Source: Bin80 sp965261255 (lineage in GTDB: Bacteria > Bacteroidota > Rhodothermia > Rhodothermales > Bin80). From it: 64,000 nucleotides of DNA. Positions 27,345 through 36,364 of the stretch are shown here, in pieces (position 1 is the stretch's first letter; each line of letters begins with the position of its first letter). A program made the position numbers and the translations under genes. The stretch is from the NCBI GenBank assembly GCA_965261255.1, contig CBDHCQ010000004.1:2232001-2296000 (forward strand), read 5' to 3'. The notes beneath the pieces were generated by a model. That model saw only the letters and a list, made by a program, of their open reading frames with translations, was not told the DNA's origin and ran no database searches.

Positions 27345-29483
27345 ATGTCCGAAAACAAGTACCGTATGTCCATTTCTCGTTTAACAATCGACAAGCTCGG
27401 TGTTAAACTCTACGATAAAGTATCGGCGGTCATAGCAGAACTGATTGCGAACAGCTATGATGCCGATGCGGAAGAAGTTTCGATTAAGGCACCCATGGGA
27501 TCATATCTAGCTACAAAAACCGGGAAAACGATCACAGATCTCGGCTTAGAAATCGTTGTTCAGGACAATGGAAATGGCATGACACCTGATGTAATCAACG
27601 AGTTTTACCTGCGGGTTGGGGGCGAGAGACGAACGGATCCTAGGCGCGGCAATAAAAGCATGAGGTTTGGTCGCTCAGTAATGGGACGCAAAGGAATTGG
27701 AAAACTTGCTCCTTTTGGCATCTGTAATACAATCGAAATCTTGTCTTCAGGTGGTGAACTGGTTGACGACACAAATGCGAAAGGAGAGCACACTCAGGGG
27801 TATCGTACGGCGCATTTTATCATGGAAAAGGAGGAGATTATTTTGGACAGTAACGAGGAATACCATCCAACTCTTGGAGATCTGGATGGTACCCTGCAAA
27901 CTACAACTGGCACATGTGTTAAGATGAGACAATTCTCGCGGCGCATGGTGCCAAAAATAGAAACCTTTAATCGCCAACTCTCACAGCGATTCGGAGTGAA
28001 GTCACCAAAATGGCAAATCCGGCTTATTAATACAGTTCCAGGTAAGGATCCGGGCGATCAAGAATCAATGGTAGGCGATTTTGAGGTACCGACTATGCCT
28101 GGTACGCGCATAGACTTCAGGGCCCCGACTTCTGTGGCCATTGAGGCACCAGATTTGGAAAAATATAAGGTGATTGATCATGACAGCCTTGAACCTTTGC
28201 CTTCTATACATGCAGGATTTGAATACGCTGACGGAATGTTCTACCCCCTTCAGGGATGGGTTGGCTACTCCCGCAAACCCTATCGCGACGAACTCATGGC
28301 GGGGATCCGAATATATTGCCGCGGTAAGATCGCCGCGCAGACCCGTATTTTCGGCAAAAAATCCGGCTTTACTGGCGAGTTTAATATCCGAAGCTACCTA
28401 GTTGGAGAGCTTCATGCAGATTGGCTGGATGAGGAAGATGACCTGATCCATACAGATCGTCGAGACATCCTCTGGTCCGATCCACTCGGACAGGCATTTG
28501 AAGAATGGGGGCAGCGAGTTGTCGAGTTGATCGGAAAAAAGTCAAGAGAGCCCCTGAGAAAGAGAGTTTGGGAACAATTCCTGGAAATTGGAAACATTGA
28601 AAGCCGTGCTAAGGAAGCGTTTCCCAGTGATAGCAGCAAATCTATTCGTGACAGCACTTTGAGACTGGCAAAATTAGTCGGAGCAAGATTGAGGGAGGAA
28701 GAATTAGACAACTCTAGTTATGTAAACAATCTCGTGCAGCTTTGTCTTTCATTTGGCCCCCATATCCAGTTGGTAGACTCCCTGCGAGAGGCCGCAAGCG
28801 AAGAAGACACTTCTATCGGCGTGATTGTCACTATCTTAAAAACTGCGCGCGTGGCCGAATTGTCATCATATGGCCTTATTGCAAAGAGGCGCGTAGAGGT
28901 TATTGAGAAAATTCAGGGGATTCTGGACGAAGAAAAAAAATATGAAAAACCACTCCAAGAGATTGTATCTGAGGCCCCATGGCTTATTAACCCAATGTGG
29001 TCACCGATAACATCCAATCAGGCCCTGTCCACATTGAAAAATAGATTTGAGAAGTACTTCGAGAAGCGAACCGGAAAGTCCATCTCACTTGGCAGCTTTT
29101 CCGAACCCCTGAAACGACCAGACTTTGTTCTTTCCAGCAACGATTTCGGTCTTCAAATCATTGAGATCAAGAAACCTGAATATATTCTTTCCAATGCAGA
29201 CTGGGACAGAATACAGCTCTACATTGATCAGATGGGGTACTTCTTAAACGACAGTGCTAACCAGAATTTCAAGAAAATCTTCAAGGAGTTTACGGTGACC
29301 ATCATATGTGATGGAGAAAATCTGTCAGGTTCCCAAGCAACAGCACTGAAGTCGTTTCAAAGAGACAAGGTGGTTGAGATGATTTCGTGGGACGCATTTC
29401 TTCTTCGGACTCGCGTGATGCATTGGGAGTTTCTTGAAGCGGCTAAGCTCCAGGGTAGAATTCAAGTACAACAACGGCAATGA
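27345..29483 (+). CDS. MORC-like GHKL ATPase with C-terminal PD-(D/E)XK nuclease domain
   Basis: 712 residues. The GHKL (Hsp90/MutL-type) ATPase is at the N-terminus: AELIANSYDADAEEV (E-x-x-x-N-A/S-x-DA motif, ~31-45), VVQDNGNGMTPD (~72-83), GRKGIGKLAPFG (~113-124). A middle transducer-like region follows. From ~530 a nuclease-type region has the helix LQEIVSEAPWLINP, seen before the core in Shedu/DUF4263-like enzymes, then RPDFVL (D593) and IIEIKKPE (E607, K609), a PD...E-x-K site. MORC-like ATPases joined to nucleases are known in methylase-linked restriction loci (Iyer, Abhiman and Aravind). Its TGA overlaps the ATG of the cytosine methyltransferase, so it is probably the restriction partner. 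It lies within the sppA-linked island. Confidence 0.75.
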   Translation: MSENKYRMSISRLTIDKLGVKLYDKVSAVIAELIANSYDADAEEVSIKAPMGSYLATKTGKTITDLGLEIVVQDNGNGMTPDVINEFYLRVGGERRTDPRRGNKSMRFGRSVMGRKGIGKLAPFGICNTIEILSSGGELVDDTNAKGEHTQGYRTAHFIMEKEEIILDSNEEYHPTLGDLDGTLQTTTGTCVKMRQFSRRMVPKIETFNRQLSQRFGVKSPKWQIRLINTVPGKDPGDQESMVGDFEVPTMPGTRIDFRAPTSVAIEAPDLEKYKVIDHDSLEPLPSIHAGFEYADGMFYPLQGWVGYSRKPYRDELMAGIRIYCRGKIAAQTRIFGKKSGFTGEFNIRSYLVGELHADWLDEEDDLIHTDRRDILWSDPLGQAFEEWGQRVVELIGKKSREPLRKRVWEQFLEIGNIESRAKEAFPSDSSKSIRDSTLRLAKLVGARLREEELDNSSYVNNLVQLCLSFGPHIQLVDSLREAASEEDTSIGVIVTILKTARVAELSSYGLIAKRRVEVIEKIQGILDEEKKYEKPLQEIVSEAPWLINPMWSPITSNQALSTLKNRFEKYFEKRTGKSISLGSFSEPLKRPDFVLSSNDFGLQIIEIKKPEYILSNADWDRIQLYIDQMGYFLNDSANQNFKKIFKEFTVTIICDGENLSGSQATALKSFQRDKVVEMISWDAFLLRTRVMHWEFLEAAKLQGRIQVQQRQ

Positions 29484-30547
29484 TTCCTCTAGTCGCAGTT
29501 GAGGCATTTGCTGGAGGCGGCGGACTGACAGTCGGTCTTCGTAACGCAGGAATTCGTACGATCGTAGCCATTGAAATTGAGCCGCATGCCGCGACGACAT
29601 TCAAAACTAACCATCCTCATGCAACGGTATTATGCCAAGATATCCGAGAGATACATGGAGAACAGTTATTGGAACTTGCCCCCAACAAAGTGGATGTCTT
29701 GGCTGCGTGCCCGCCATGCCAAGGATTTTCTAGCCTGACCTCAAAATGGAAGAAATCAGATCCTAGAAACAATCTCGTTTCTGAAGTTGGACGTCTCGCG
29801 CGGGAAATAACACCAACTGCAATAATGATGGAGAATGTTCCTGGCTTGGCCGACAAGGGGCGGCATTTACTTAAAGACTTGATGGTGGATCTGCGGCAAC
29901 TCGGATACATAACAAATTGTGATATTCTGCAGGTAGCCGATTACGGTGTTCCCCAGCGTCGCCGTAGATTGGTTCTGCTTGCAGGTCTGGGATTTCGTAT
30001 TGAGATGCCAGAACGCACTCACTCAAAAACAGGAGAGGATGGGCTGCCCAAGTGGAAAACACTAAGAAATGCAATAGCCGGGATGGAAGAGCCCATCACT
30101 TTTCAGGAGGCACGAACCAAGGGCGGGGCAAAACTCTTCAATTGGCATGTAGTGAGGCAACTCTCACCAGAAACTAGACTGCGGATAAAAGCTGCACGCC
30201 CTGGCGGGTCTTGGTCTGATTTTCCCGAAGATTTGCGAGCTAAATGTCACCGAGGCGGCTATAAAGGGTTTTCAAATGTTTACGGTAGGATGTCCTGGGA
30301 TGAGCCTTCCGTAACCATTACTGCCGGCTGCACGACCTTTAGTAAGGGAAGGTTTGGGCACCCAATTGAGGACCGAACCATTTCATTACGGGAGGCTGCG
30401 ACGCTGCAGACCTTTCCCATTGACTTCATTTTCGATACTCCATACTTCGAACGTGCATGCGAAATTGTCGGTAATGCTCTGCCATGTGTTTTTGCCGAAG
30501 CACTTGCACGATGTGTTCGTCAATCTATTGCCATACAGGCTTCTTGA
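29480..30547 (+). CDS. DNA (cytosine-5) methyltransferase
   Basis: 355 residues with all main C5-methylase motifs in order: I, VEAFAGGGGLTVGLRNAG; IV, AACPPCQGFSSLTS (catalytic Cys); VI, MMENVPGL; VIII, PQRRRRLVLLAG; IX, SLREAATLQTFP; X, IVGNALPC. The target-recognition region between VIII and IX is about 100 residues, so it is a single-specificity enzyme; the site is unknown. It is coupled by an ATGA overlap to the preceding ATPase-nuclease and probably protects self DNA from it. Confidence 0.93.
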   Translation: MIPLVAVEAFAGGGGLTVGLRNAGIRTIVAIEIEPHAATTFKTNHPHATVLCQDIREIHGEQLLELAPNKVDVLAACPPCQGFSSLTSKWKKSDPRNNLVSEVGRLAREITPTAIMMENVPGLADKGRHLLKDLMVDLRQLGYITNCDILQVADYGVPQRRRRLVLLAGLGFRIEMPERTHSKTGEDGLPKWKTLRNAIAGMEEPITFQEARTKGGAKLFNWHVVRQLSPETRLRIKAARPGGSWSDFPEDLRAKCHRGGYKGFSNVYGRMSWDEPSVTITAGCTTFSKGRFGHPIEDRTISLREAATLQTFPIDFIFDTPYFERACEIVGNALPCVFAEALARCVRQSIAIQAS

Positions 30548-30693
30548 GCATAGCATAAAGCTTTAACCGGAAGCGCTGACACGGGCCTATCGAACGGGGA
30601 ACACAAGTTTTCCAATAAAACCTTCTCTCTTGTATTCGTGACAACAATGGAGCATAATGTGCGCCTTGAAGATCTACACCAGGGGGGAAGTTC

Positions 30694-31240
30694 AGCCGTG
30701 GATGCCATATGCCAGGGATGCCTATGGACTGGAGAAGCTGCGCTGAATTCCGGGTTGGTTGACCAACTGGGAGTTTTGGATGACGCAGTAGAAATCGCAG
30801 CTGAGATGGCCGGTCTGGAACAGGATCAGTACGGAATTCGACGGTTGCCTAGACCCAGAACATTGATGGATCGGTATCTGGATTTATTTATGATTGGCAT
30901 CCGGTTAGTCTTTGAGTCTCCGATTGAAGCACAGCTTCGTGCAGAGGCTCGCCTACTGGAAGCGGCGGTCAGACTGCACGCCACACCCATCGCGCGCTTC
31001 CCACTTGATTTTGTGGAATTTGACTGAATAATTGAGCCAACCCGGTTCTGCAAAGGTACTCCAAGTACCTACATCTGTCTCGTTCATCCTAGAGGCTGGC
31101 TTTCATCGGTTAAGATGGACCTTCCGATTTCTTGGCACGGAAAGCTTGACCAGCGCCTTGCTGTATCACTGGCCTGAATTTCCGGGAGTTTTAGCCAAGC
31201 TCGTTTTCACAGAATATTCTTTGAATATTACCTACGTGTA
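30694..31240 (+). repeat. sppA-flank repeat, copy B
   Basis: The second copy holds the last 109 codons of sppA (30697-31027, in an open frame) and the following ~200 bp. The coding part differs from copy A at about 10 of 109 residues. The stretch from FESPIEAQLR to the C-terminal FPLDFVEFD is almost the same. After the TGA the flank is recognisable but more diverged (GGTACTCCAAGTAC, GGCTTTCATCGGTT, GCTGTATCACTGG, then a weak match to the TTTGAACATT part). Confidence 0.85.
30697..31027 (+). pseudogene. Truncated sppA 3' end (copy B)
   Basis: An open frame from 30638 contains 109 residues matching the SppA C-terminus, preceded by ~20 unrelated codons (MTTMEHNVRLEDL...). It lacks the membrane anchor, the Lys and the Ser, so no protease activity is expected. 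Most changes against sppA are silent or mild, which suggests the fragment was a working gene end until recently, for instance the sppA 3' end of another strain carried in with the cassette. Confidence 0.8.
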
Positions 31241-31762
31241 CCCCCCTTGCACATGTGTTCACATTGTTCGTGAGCCTGTGAACAGTATTCAAATGTTATA
31301 ACATCATTCTCTGCCTGACGCTGCCACCGAGCTACCCCAACTCAATATCCACTCCTAGGGCCTGAATTGGGCACTTTCCGCGCTATTCTCATTAATCTCG
31401 CTGTTTTTTGTGTACTCCGACCATGTAGACGGCGGTTGATTTGCTGCTACATCCACGCGCGTGGTGGCCAAATCAACGAGACAGGCCTAGCAGCCCGTTG
31501 ATAAAGATACATCCTAGCATGAATTAATGATAATATTACAAATCCTGCCCGATATTTAACAGATTAAGGACATGATTGACGAAAAAATACTTGTATATTT
31601 ATTGCATTGTTAAGAAATTAGCAAGGGGAGGCCGGAATTCGTGGCTACCTAAGTGTTCCTGAGTCGTCGCCTCCTCGCCGGTAATGAGTAGAGCGGGGAG
31701 AGGGGAAGGGTTGGTTCAGCTGTAGGTTGACCGCATCGGGGGCGTTATGCAAAGGAGAGAGA
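31241..31762. other. Intergenic, AT-rich upstream region of the P450 fusion
   Basis: About 520 bases without a gene. It holds the nested inverted repeat at 31435-31477, then a strongly AT-rich stretch (31500-31620) likely to hold the promoter of the GPP34-P450 gene, then a G-rich leader. A consensus promoter could not be fixed by eye. Confidence 0.35.
31435..31477. repeat. Inverted repeat around a 12-bp palindrome
   Basis: GTTGATTTG (31435-31443) is the exact reverse complement of CAAATCAAC (31469-31477). Between them lies the perfect palindrome CCACGCGCGTGG (31453-31464), slightly off centre. It could be a regulatory site, a hairpin RNA or the mark of an element end. No T-run follows, so a simple terminator is unlikely. 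Confidence 0.5.
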
Positions 31763-33760
31763 ATGCTTAGATTCGCCGAGGAACTCCTTGTTTTCGTCCT
31801 TGACGAGAAACAAGGAGAACTGGCTCCAAGTCAATCCGAAAGCTCGCTGCATCTGGCGCTTGCCGGTGCAGTGCTAATGGATCTAGCACTTGAGGGGCGC
31901 ATTGACACCGACCTAAAGCGACTGTGGCTGGTGGATTCCACTCCGCTGGGTGACGAGATCCTTGATCCGACGTTGACCTTGATTGCTAGTGCTGAAAAGA
32001 CGTATGACACGGGCTTTTGGCTGGAACAGACCGCCCAGATGGGGCGCCAGATCCGCGACGCAGCATTGGCTCAACTGACCGAGCGTGGCATCCTGAGGTC
32101 AGAGGCGCACGGGTTATTGTCACTTGCTCCGCGGGTATCCCGCACACGTCGCTATCCCATCGCGGACGGAAAGTGGGTTGAAGAGACCAGACTTCGAATC
32201 ATGCGGCTTCTGTTCAGCGACGACATTCCCGACCCACGCGACCCCGGGATTATCGCACTCGCCGACGCGTGCGGCATGCTTCGCATGATCCTAGCTCCAG
32301 AAGAATACAATCAGGTTCGAGGCCGTATTGATGTTCTGCAGAACCTTGACCTGATCGCGCAAGCGATGGGCCAGGCAATCCAAGAACTTAACAAGCCAGG
32401 CGAACCATCCACAAAACCAACCCAGCTCAAGGAGATCCCGATCGTCCCAGGCCTGCCACTCCTAGGTAATAGTCTCGCCCTTCGCAATGGTCTGGTGACA
32501 TTCCTTCATCACCAATACCGAAAGCTCGGGCCAATATTCAAGATTCGCACTCCGGGGCGCAGGTTCGTGTGCATGGTAGGACCAGAAGCGACTAACTTCC
32601 TCGCCTCTCACGGCAAGGCGGCATTCAGATCGCTTGAACCTATGGCCAACTTCCACAACCAGATGGGAGCATCGCGCTCAATCCTTACCATGGATGGAGT
32701 TGACCACGTGACCATGCGCAAGGTTCAGGGCCGCGGCTACGCTGCTAAGGTGGTCAAGGATAGCAGTGTGGAGATTGTTGATATCGTTCGCAACAAAACC
32801 TCCAAATGGCCTGTGGGGAAGCCGTTTGAGGCCTTGCCGGCTATTCAGAGCATCATTGTCGAGCAGATGGGGTACATGATGGCAGATTACTCCCCGAAGG
32901 GGTACACAAAGACTCTAGCAACAGTTCTCAGTGGACTACTTCTGAGTTCGTCTGTGTTCCCCGACATCATGAAGCTGCCGCGTTTCAGGCGTGCGCGTGC
33001 ACGTTCTTTTGAGTTGGCCCAAAAGGTTCTCGCACACAAGGAACAAAGTGGCCCGCGACAGAACAAAGGTGACTTTATAGACCTCATGCTGGAGCTGCGT
33101 GAGGTTGATCCCCAACTCGTTCCAGAGACCAATATGCCCCTCAATGTGCTGGCACCGTATTTGGTTGGACTAGATACCACCGCAGCAACCTGTGTATTCA
33201 TGCTCTACAATATCCTCAAGCGCCCAGATATCATGCAACGAATGACTGAGGAGGCGGACATCATCTTCAATCAGGGCTTGGAACCGGGTGAGGGACTGCG
33301 ACAACTCGATGTAACGCGCCGAGTTGCTATGGAGACGCTGAGGCTTCACCCTGTCTCTCCGGCCGTGCTTCGAACCGTCAGCAACTCATTCGAATTCGCG
33401 GGCCACAGGGTTCCAGCAGGCTCCTTGGTCTTGATTGGCACGGCGGTGGGTCACGGGCTTGAAGAATACTTCCCCCAACCCGAACGATTTGACATTGACC
33501 GCTACACACAGACTCGGGCCGAACACCGGCAACGGGATGCATACGTTCCGTTTGGGGCCGGGATCCACCGCTGTCTAGGCAGCGGACTCGTTCCGATTCA
33601 GCTCGGATTCACTATCGCGACATTACTGCATGAGCTTGTTCTGCAACCGCTTGATACTGACTATAAGATTCGTGTGAGATCGTTGCCTACGACGCAGCCG
33701 TCTGGCTTCAGGATCTGTGTTCTTGGCCGACGATCACACGACAACTCGGCGACGAAGTAG
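31763..33760 (+). CDS. GPP34-domain / cytochrome P450 fusion protein
   Basis: 665 residues from ATG 31763, chosen because AAAGGAGAGAG precedes it; a TTG at 31727 is weaker. Residues ~1-215 resemble GPP34/GOLPH3-like domains (opening MLRFAEELLVFVLDEKQGEL, then LALAGAVLMDLALEGRIDTD). A Pro/Lys linker leads to a full cytochrome P450: PGLPLLGNSLALRNG start, I-helix VGLDTTAATCVF, ExxR as METLRLHP (E524, R527) and haem loop PFGAGIHRCLGSGL (Cys604). P450s are haem monooxygenases; bacterial GPP34 domains are thought to bind lipid head groups or membranes. No redox partner is adjacent. An acyltransferase gene follows. It looks foreign to the neighbourhood and is cargo of the sppA island. Confidence 0.82.
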   Translation: MLRFAEELLVFVLDEKQGELAPSQSESSLHLALAGAVLMDLALEGRIDTDLKRLWLVDSTPLGDEILDPTLTLIASAEKTYDTGFWLEQTAQMGRQIRDAALAQLTERGILRSEAHGLLSLAPRVSRTRRYPIADGKWVEETRLRIMRLLFSDDIPDPRDPGIIALADACGMLRMILAPEEYNQVRGRIDVLQNLDLIAQAMGQAIQELNKPGEPSTKPTQLKEIPIVPGLPLLGNSLALRNGLVTFLHHQYRKLGPIFKIRTPGRRFVCMVGPEATNFLASHGKAAFRSLEPMANFHNQMGASRSILTMDGVDHVTMRKVQGRGYAAKVVKDSSVEIVDIVRNKTSKWPVGKPFEALPAIQSIIVEQMGYMMADYSPKGYTKTLATVLSGLLLSSSVFPDIMKLPRFRRARARSFELAQKVLAHKEQSGPRQNKGDFIDLMLELREVDPQLVPETNMPLNVLAPYLVGLDTTAATCVFMLYNILKRPDIMQRMTEEADIIFNQGLEPGEGLRQLDVTRRVAMETLRLHPVSPAVLRTVSNSFEFAGHRVPAGSLVLIGTAVGHGLEEYFPQPERFDIDRYTQTRAEHRQRDAYVPFGAGIHRCLGSGLVPIQLGFTIATLLHELVLQPLDTDYKIRVRSLPTTQPSGFRICVLGRRSHDNSATK

Positions 33761-33974
33761 CAAGTTCAGCTTGATTTAAGATGACAAATGCTCCCTTTAT
33801 TGAAGATGCACCAGTAGTGGTTGCAAAGGCGCAAGAGGAGTGGTCAGTGGAGGTTTTGTACTTCAGAAGTCCGAAGTGAGCCATTGCCAATAGAAAAGCG
33901 CTCACCAAAATCTCCACTCTGCCCCTCACTCATGCGGCTAAAACTGGCGAATCTACAAAACCCTTTTAGATCTG

Positions 33975-34033
33975 AGCTTCATCAATCATTCCAAAATTGA
34001 ACTCAGTTGAACATCGCGTATAATTTACGGGGG
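33975..34033. repeat. Short repeat E1 (partner at 40840-40903)
   Basis: The ~60-bp stretch with CTTCATCAATCATTCC, AATTGAACTCAGTTGAACATCG and CGTATAATTTACGGGGGC matches 40840-40903 with scattered changes. Read on the minus strand both copies keep one frame with mostly silent differences (NYTRCSTEFNFGMIDE here, SYTRCLTEFNDGVIDE there), so it is a shared gene fragment. Confidence 0.65.
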
Positions 34034-35251
34034 CGGTTAGGTCTAGCTCTCAACACACGGGCATCGGTCAGCATTCCGCGATACAATTCGCTTGACCAGT
34101 TGCGTGCGACTATGATGTTGCTCGGAGTGGTTCGTCATGCTGCGATGAGCTACGAACCTACCGTTTTTGAAGGATGGCCGTACAGAGATGCGCAGGCTGA
34201 TATACTCGTCAGCTGGGTGATAGCCTTCATTCGTGTGTTCCAGCTACCAGTCTTCTTCGCAATCTCGGGGTTCTTCGCAGCGTACTTGGTTGAGTCGCGC
34301 GGCATCTGGATGTTCCTACGACATCGGTGGAGTCGAATCGGAGTACCGTTTCTGGTTGCTTGGCCCATCTTGGCCATCTTGATGTACTTCATTGTGGGTT
34401 TCACTGCCCCCTTCAGTTCCATTCCCCCGGGTTACACCTACGCTATGGGCGATATGATAGCAATGGGACAGAACGCAATGCGTTACTTGTTCATGCATTT
34501 GTGGTTTCTCTACCACCTAATGATCCTGTGCGTTTCCGCTAGTGCAATAGTTCTTCTCGTGCGGCTAACCCTCCCAAAAAGCGTGCTATCCCGTGCACGA
34601 GATATCATTGTCCGGTTACTAAGCTTTAGAGGCATCGGAATTCTAGTCCTGTTTACGATCCTGGTATTATACCGGATGCAGTCATGGTCAATTGACTACA
34701 ATGCTGGCCCGCTACCACCTGTGCGTATGCTGGTGTTGTTCGGTCTGTTTTTCGCATTCGGTTGGTTGTTGTATTCTCGCAGGGAATTGCTGGAAAAACT
34801 TAAACGTCCCGCGTGGGCAATTCTTGCAATAGGAATGTTGTGTTGCCTCGCGTATCTATTCTTATTTGAACTCGGCTGTAAGCCCGACCCGGGCAAGACC
34901 TGTACTGGTACTTCACAGGCATATCATCTTGGAGCCGTTGTATTATTATCGCTGTCCATGTGGCTATTGACGTTTGCCCTGTTCGGGGTGTTTCTCCGCT
35001 ATATGACTAATACAAGCCGCCGCTGGCGGTATCTGGCAGACGCTTCGTACTGGATCTACATCGTCCATGTGCCGATCGTCATGTTGTTGCCACTTCTCCT
35101 TTCAAATGTCCCGCTGCCGGGAATAGTAAAGCTCACGCTTGTCGTGGTTTCGGCAACTGGCTTGATCTTGCTGACTTACCGGTACTTCGTACGCTCAACA
35201 TTCATTGGGAAGCAGCTGAATGGTCGTCGCTATCCACGCGTTGTGGTCTGA
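34007..35251 (+). CDS. Acyltransferase 3 family membrane protein
   Basis: Up to 414 residues with about ten hydrophobic segments. The opening YNSLDQLRATMMLLGVVRHA is the usual acyltransferase-3 start, in which the His of RHA is the likely catalytic residue. FRVFQLPVFF-like ISGFFAAYLVESRG, RRWRYLADASYWIYIVHVPIV and the C-terminal Arg/Lys tail fit the OafA/YeiB-like fold. Such proteins transfer acetyl or other acyl groups onto sugars, lipids or peptides at the inner membrane. The only start upstream of the motif is the TTG at 34007, which lies inside repeat E1; an ATG at 34111 would cut the motif. It may modify the product of the preceding P450 fusion. Confidence 0.75.
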   Translation: MNIAYNLRGRLGLALNTRASVSIPRYNSLDQLRATMMLLGVVRHAAMSYEPTVFEGWPYRDAQADILVSWVIAFIRVFQLPVFFAISGFFAAYLVESRGIWMFLRHRWSRIGVPFLVAWPILAILMYFIVGFTAPFSSIPPGYTYAMGDMIAMGQNAMRYLFMHLWFLYHLMILCVSASAIVLLVRLTLPKSVLSRARDIIVRLLSFRGIGILVLFTILVLYRMQSWSIDYNAGPLPPVRMLVLFGLFFAFGWLLYSRRELLEKLKRPAWAILAIGMLCCLAYLFLFELGCKPDPGKTCTGTSQAYHLGAVVLLSLSMWLLTFALFGVFLRYMTNTSRRWRYLADASYWIYIVHVPIVMLLPLLLSNVPLPGIVKLTLVVVSATGLILLTYRYFVRSTFIGKQLNGRRYPRVVV

Positions 35252-36364
35252 CTGTTCACCGACGACCAGAGAAGCACAGTGCGCTGACTATAGGCTGTCA
35301 TTCGCATGACTCAAGTCCTCAGCGCGACTGCTTCGGCTACATTCTCTCCCGGAGAGTCCTCAGCTTTTGGAGTACCATGAAGGGAATTTCGCAAGGCATG
35401 TACCAGTTATCATTAATGCAAAAGCGGGCTGTACGCCATGATTTCGCTGATCCTTGTACTGTCTTGAGTTCGGCATTTACATCCGAATAACCGTCCCCAT
35501 AAGCACCTATTCAAAGAAAATGCTACCGCGCAAATCGGCCCCAGCCTGCTGTTTGGTTCCTCTTCTGCAAGACATTCACCCTCCTTCTTGAATACCAAGG
35601 TATTTGGCGTAATACGTTTACTTTCCTAACTCTCAATAACCTTGGGATCGTTACTGTCCATACGACTACGGCGGAGTTAGCATGTCCGAATGCCAAGCCT
35701 CTTCTGAGACATGCCTGCTGAAAGGGGTGGTCAGACTGCTTGCCCTCCCATCGCACGCTTCCCACTTGATTTCGTGGAATTTGACTGAATTTGTTGAGCA
35801 ACCGCGATTCTGAAAAGCTACTCCGAGCATCCACATCTGTCTCATTCACCCTAGCGGCTAGCTTTCATTGGTTGTTTCTTGACCATAGAAGGAGTGGTAG
35901 GTGCCTCACTACACCGCAAGGACTCCCGTGAATAGTTGGGCGGATTCACGTATCTCCGAACACTATTCTCCGGTTGAATGTGCAAGAGGAATTTCCGAGG
36001 ATCTGCCCAGCAACTACCACTACAAGTTTTAGGGCACCGGTTCCTGCCTGGAGTTTCTATCCTCTAGGTGCGGGAGCTTCTGCCAGGATACTGCAAATGC
36101 ACGTAATTCAGACTCAATGGCTGCCGAACGTATAACGGAGTTTACGGATGAACCGCTTGCAGCGGTGGAGAATTCTGCGCACGGAATTGCTCGGATTGGG
36201 AGCAGCCTGCAAGATATACGGTGCAGAAAAGAATCTATCTGTGCCCAGTAGTATATTACCTTGGCGATGGGGAGCGTGAATTTCCGAACCTCTATTTAGA
36301 AGATTTACCCCATCCCCTTAATAGCACACGCAGACCGTAAGTTTGGTTTACATCACATTCTTCC
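35252..36364. other. Intergenic with repeat copy C, no supported gene
   Basis: About 1.1 kb between the acyltransferase and the PPOX gene. It contains sppA-flank copy C (35701-35975). Elsewhere only short minus-strand frames (35413-35598, 35523-35849) occur and they show no motif. The stretch looks like decayed sequence. Confidence 0.45.
35701..35975 (+). repeat. sppA-flank repeat, copy C
   Basis: It begins within the last ~28 codons of sppA, already broken by indels (GGTCAGACTGCTTGCCCTCC), and keeps the gene end CGCTTCCCACTTGATTTCG then TGGAATTTGACTGA (stop at 35785-35787). The flank follows: GCTACTCCGAGCATCCACAT, CTGTCTCATTCACCCTAG, GCTTTCATTGGTTG, GTGCCTCACTACACCGCAAG, ATCTCCGAACACTATTCTCC. 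It lies between the P450/acyltransferase block and the PPOX/nSTAND block. Confidence 0.82.

Noticed and set aside
35523..35849. 108-codon minus frame across repeat copy C
   Set aside because: Crosses the antisense of the sppA-end fragment and has no motif.
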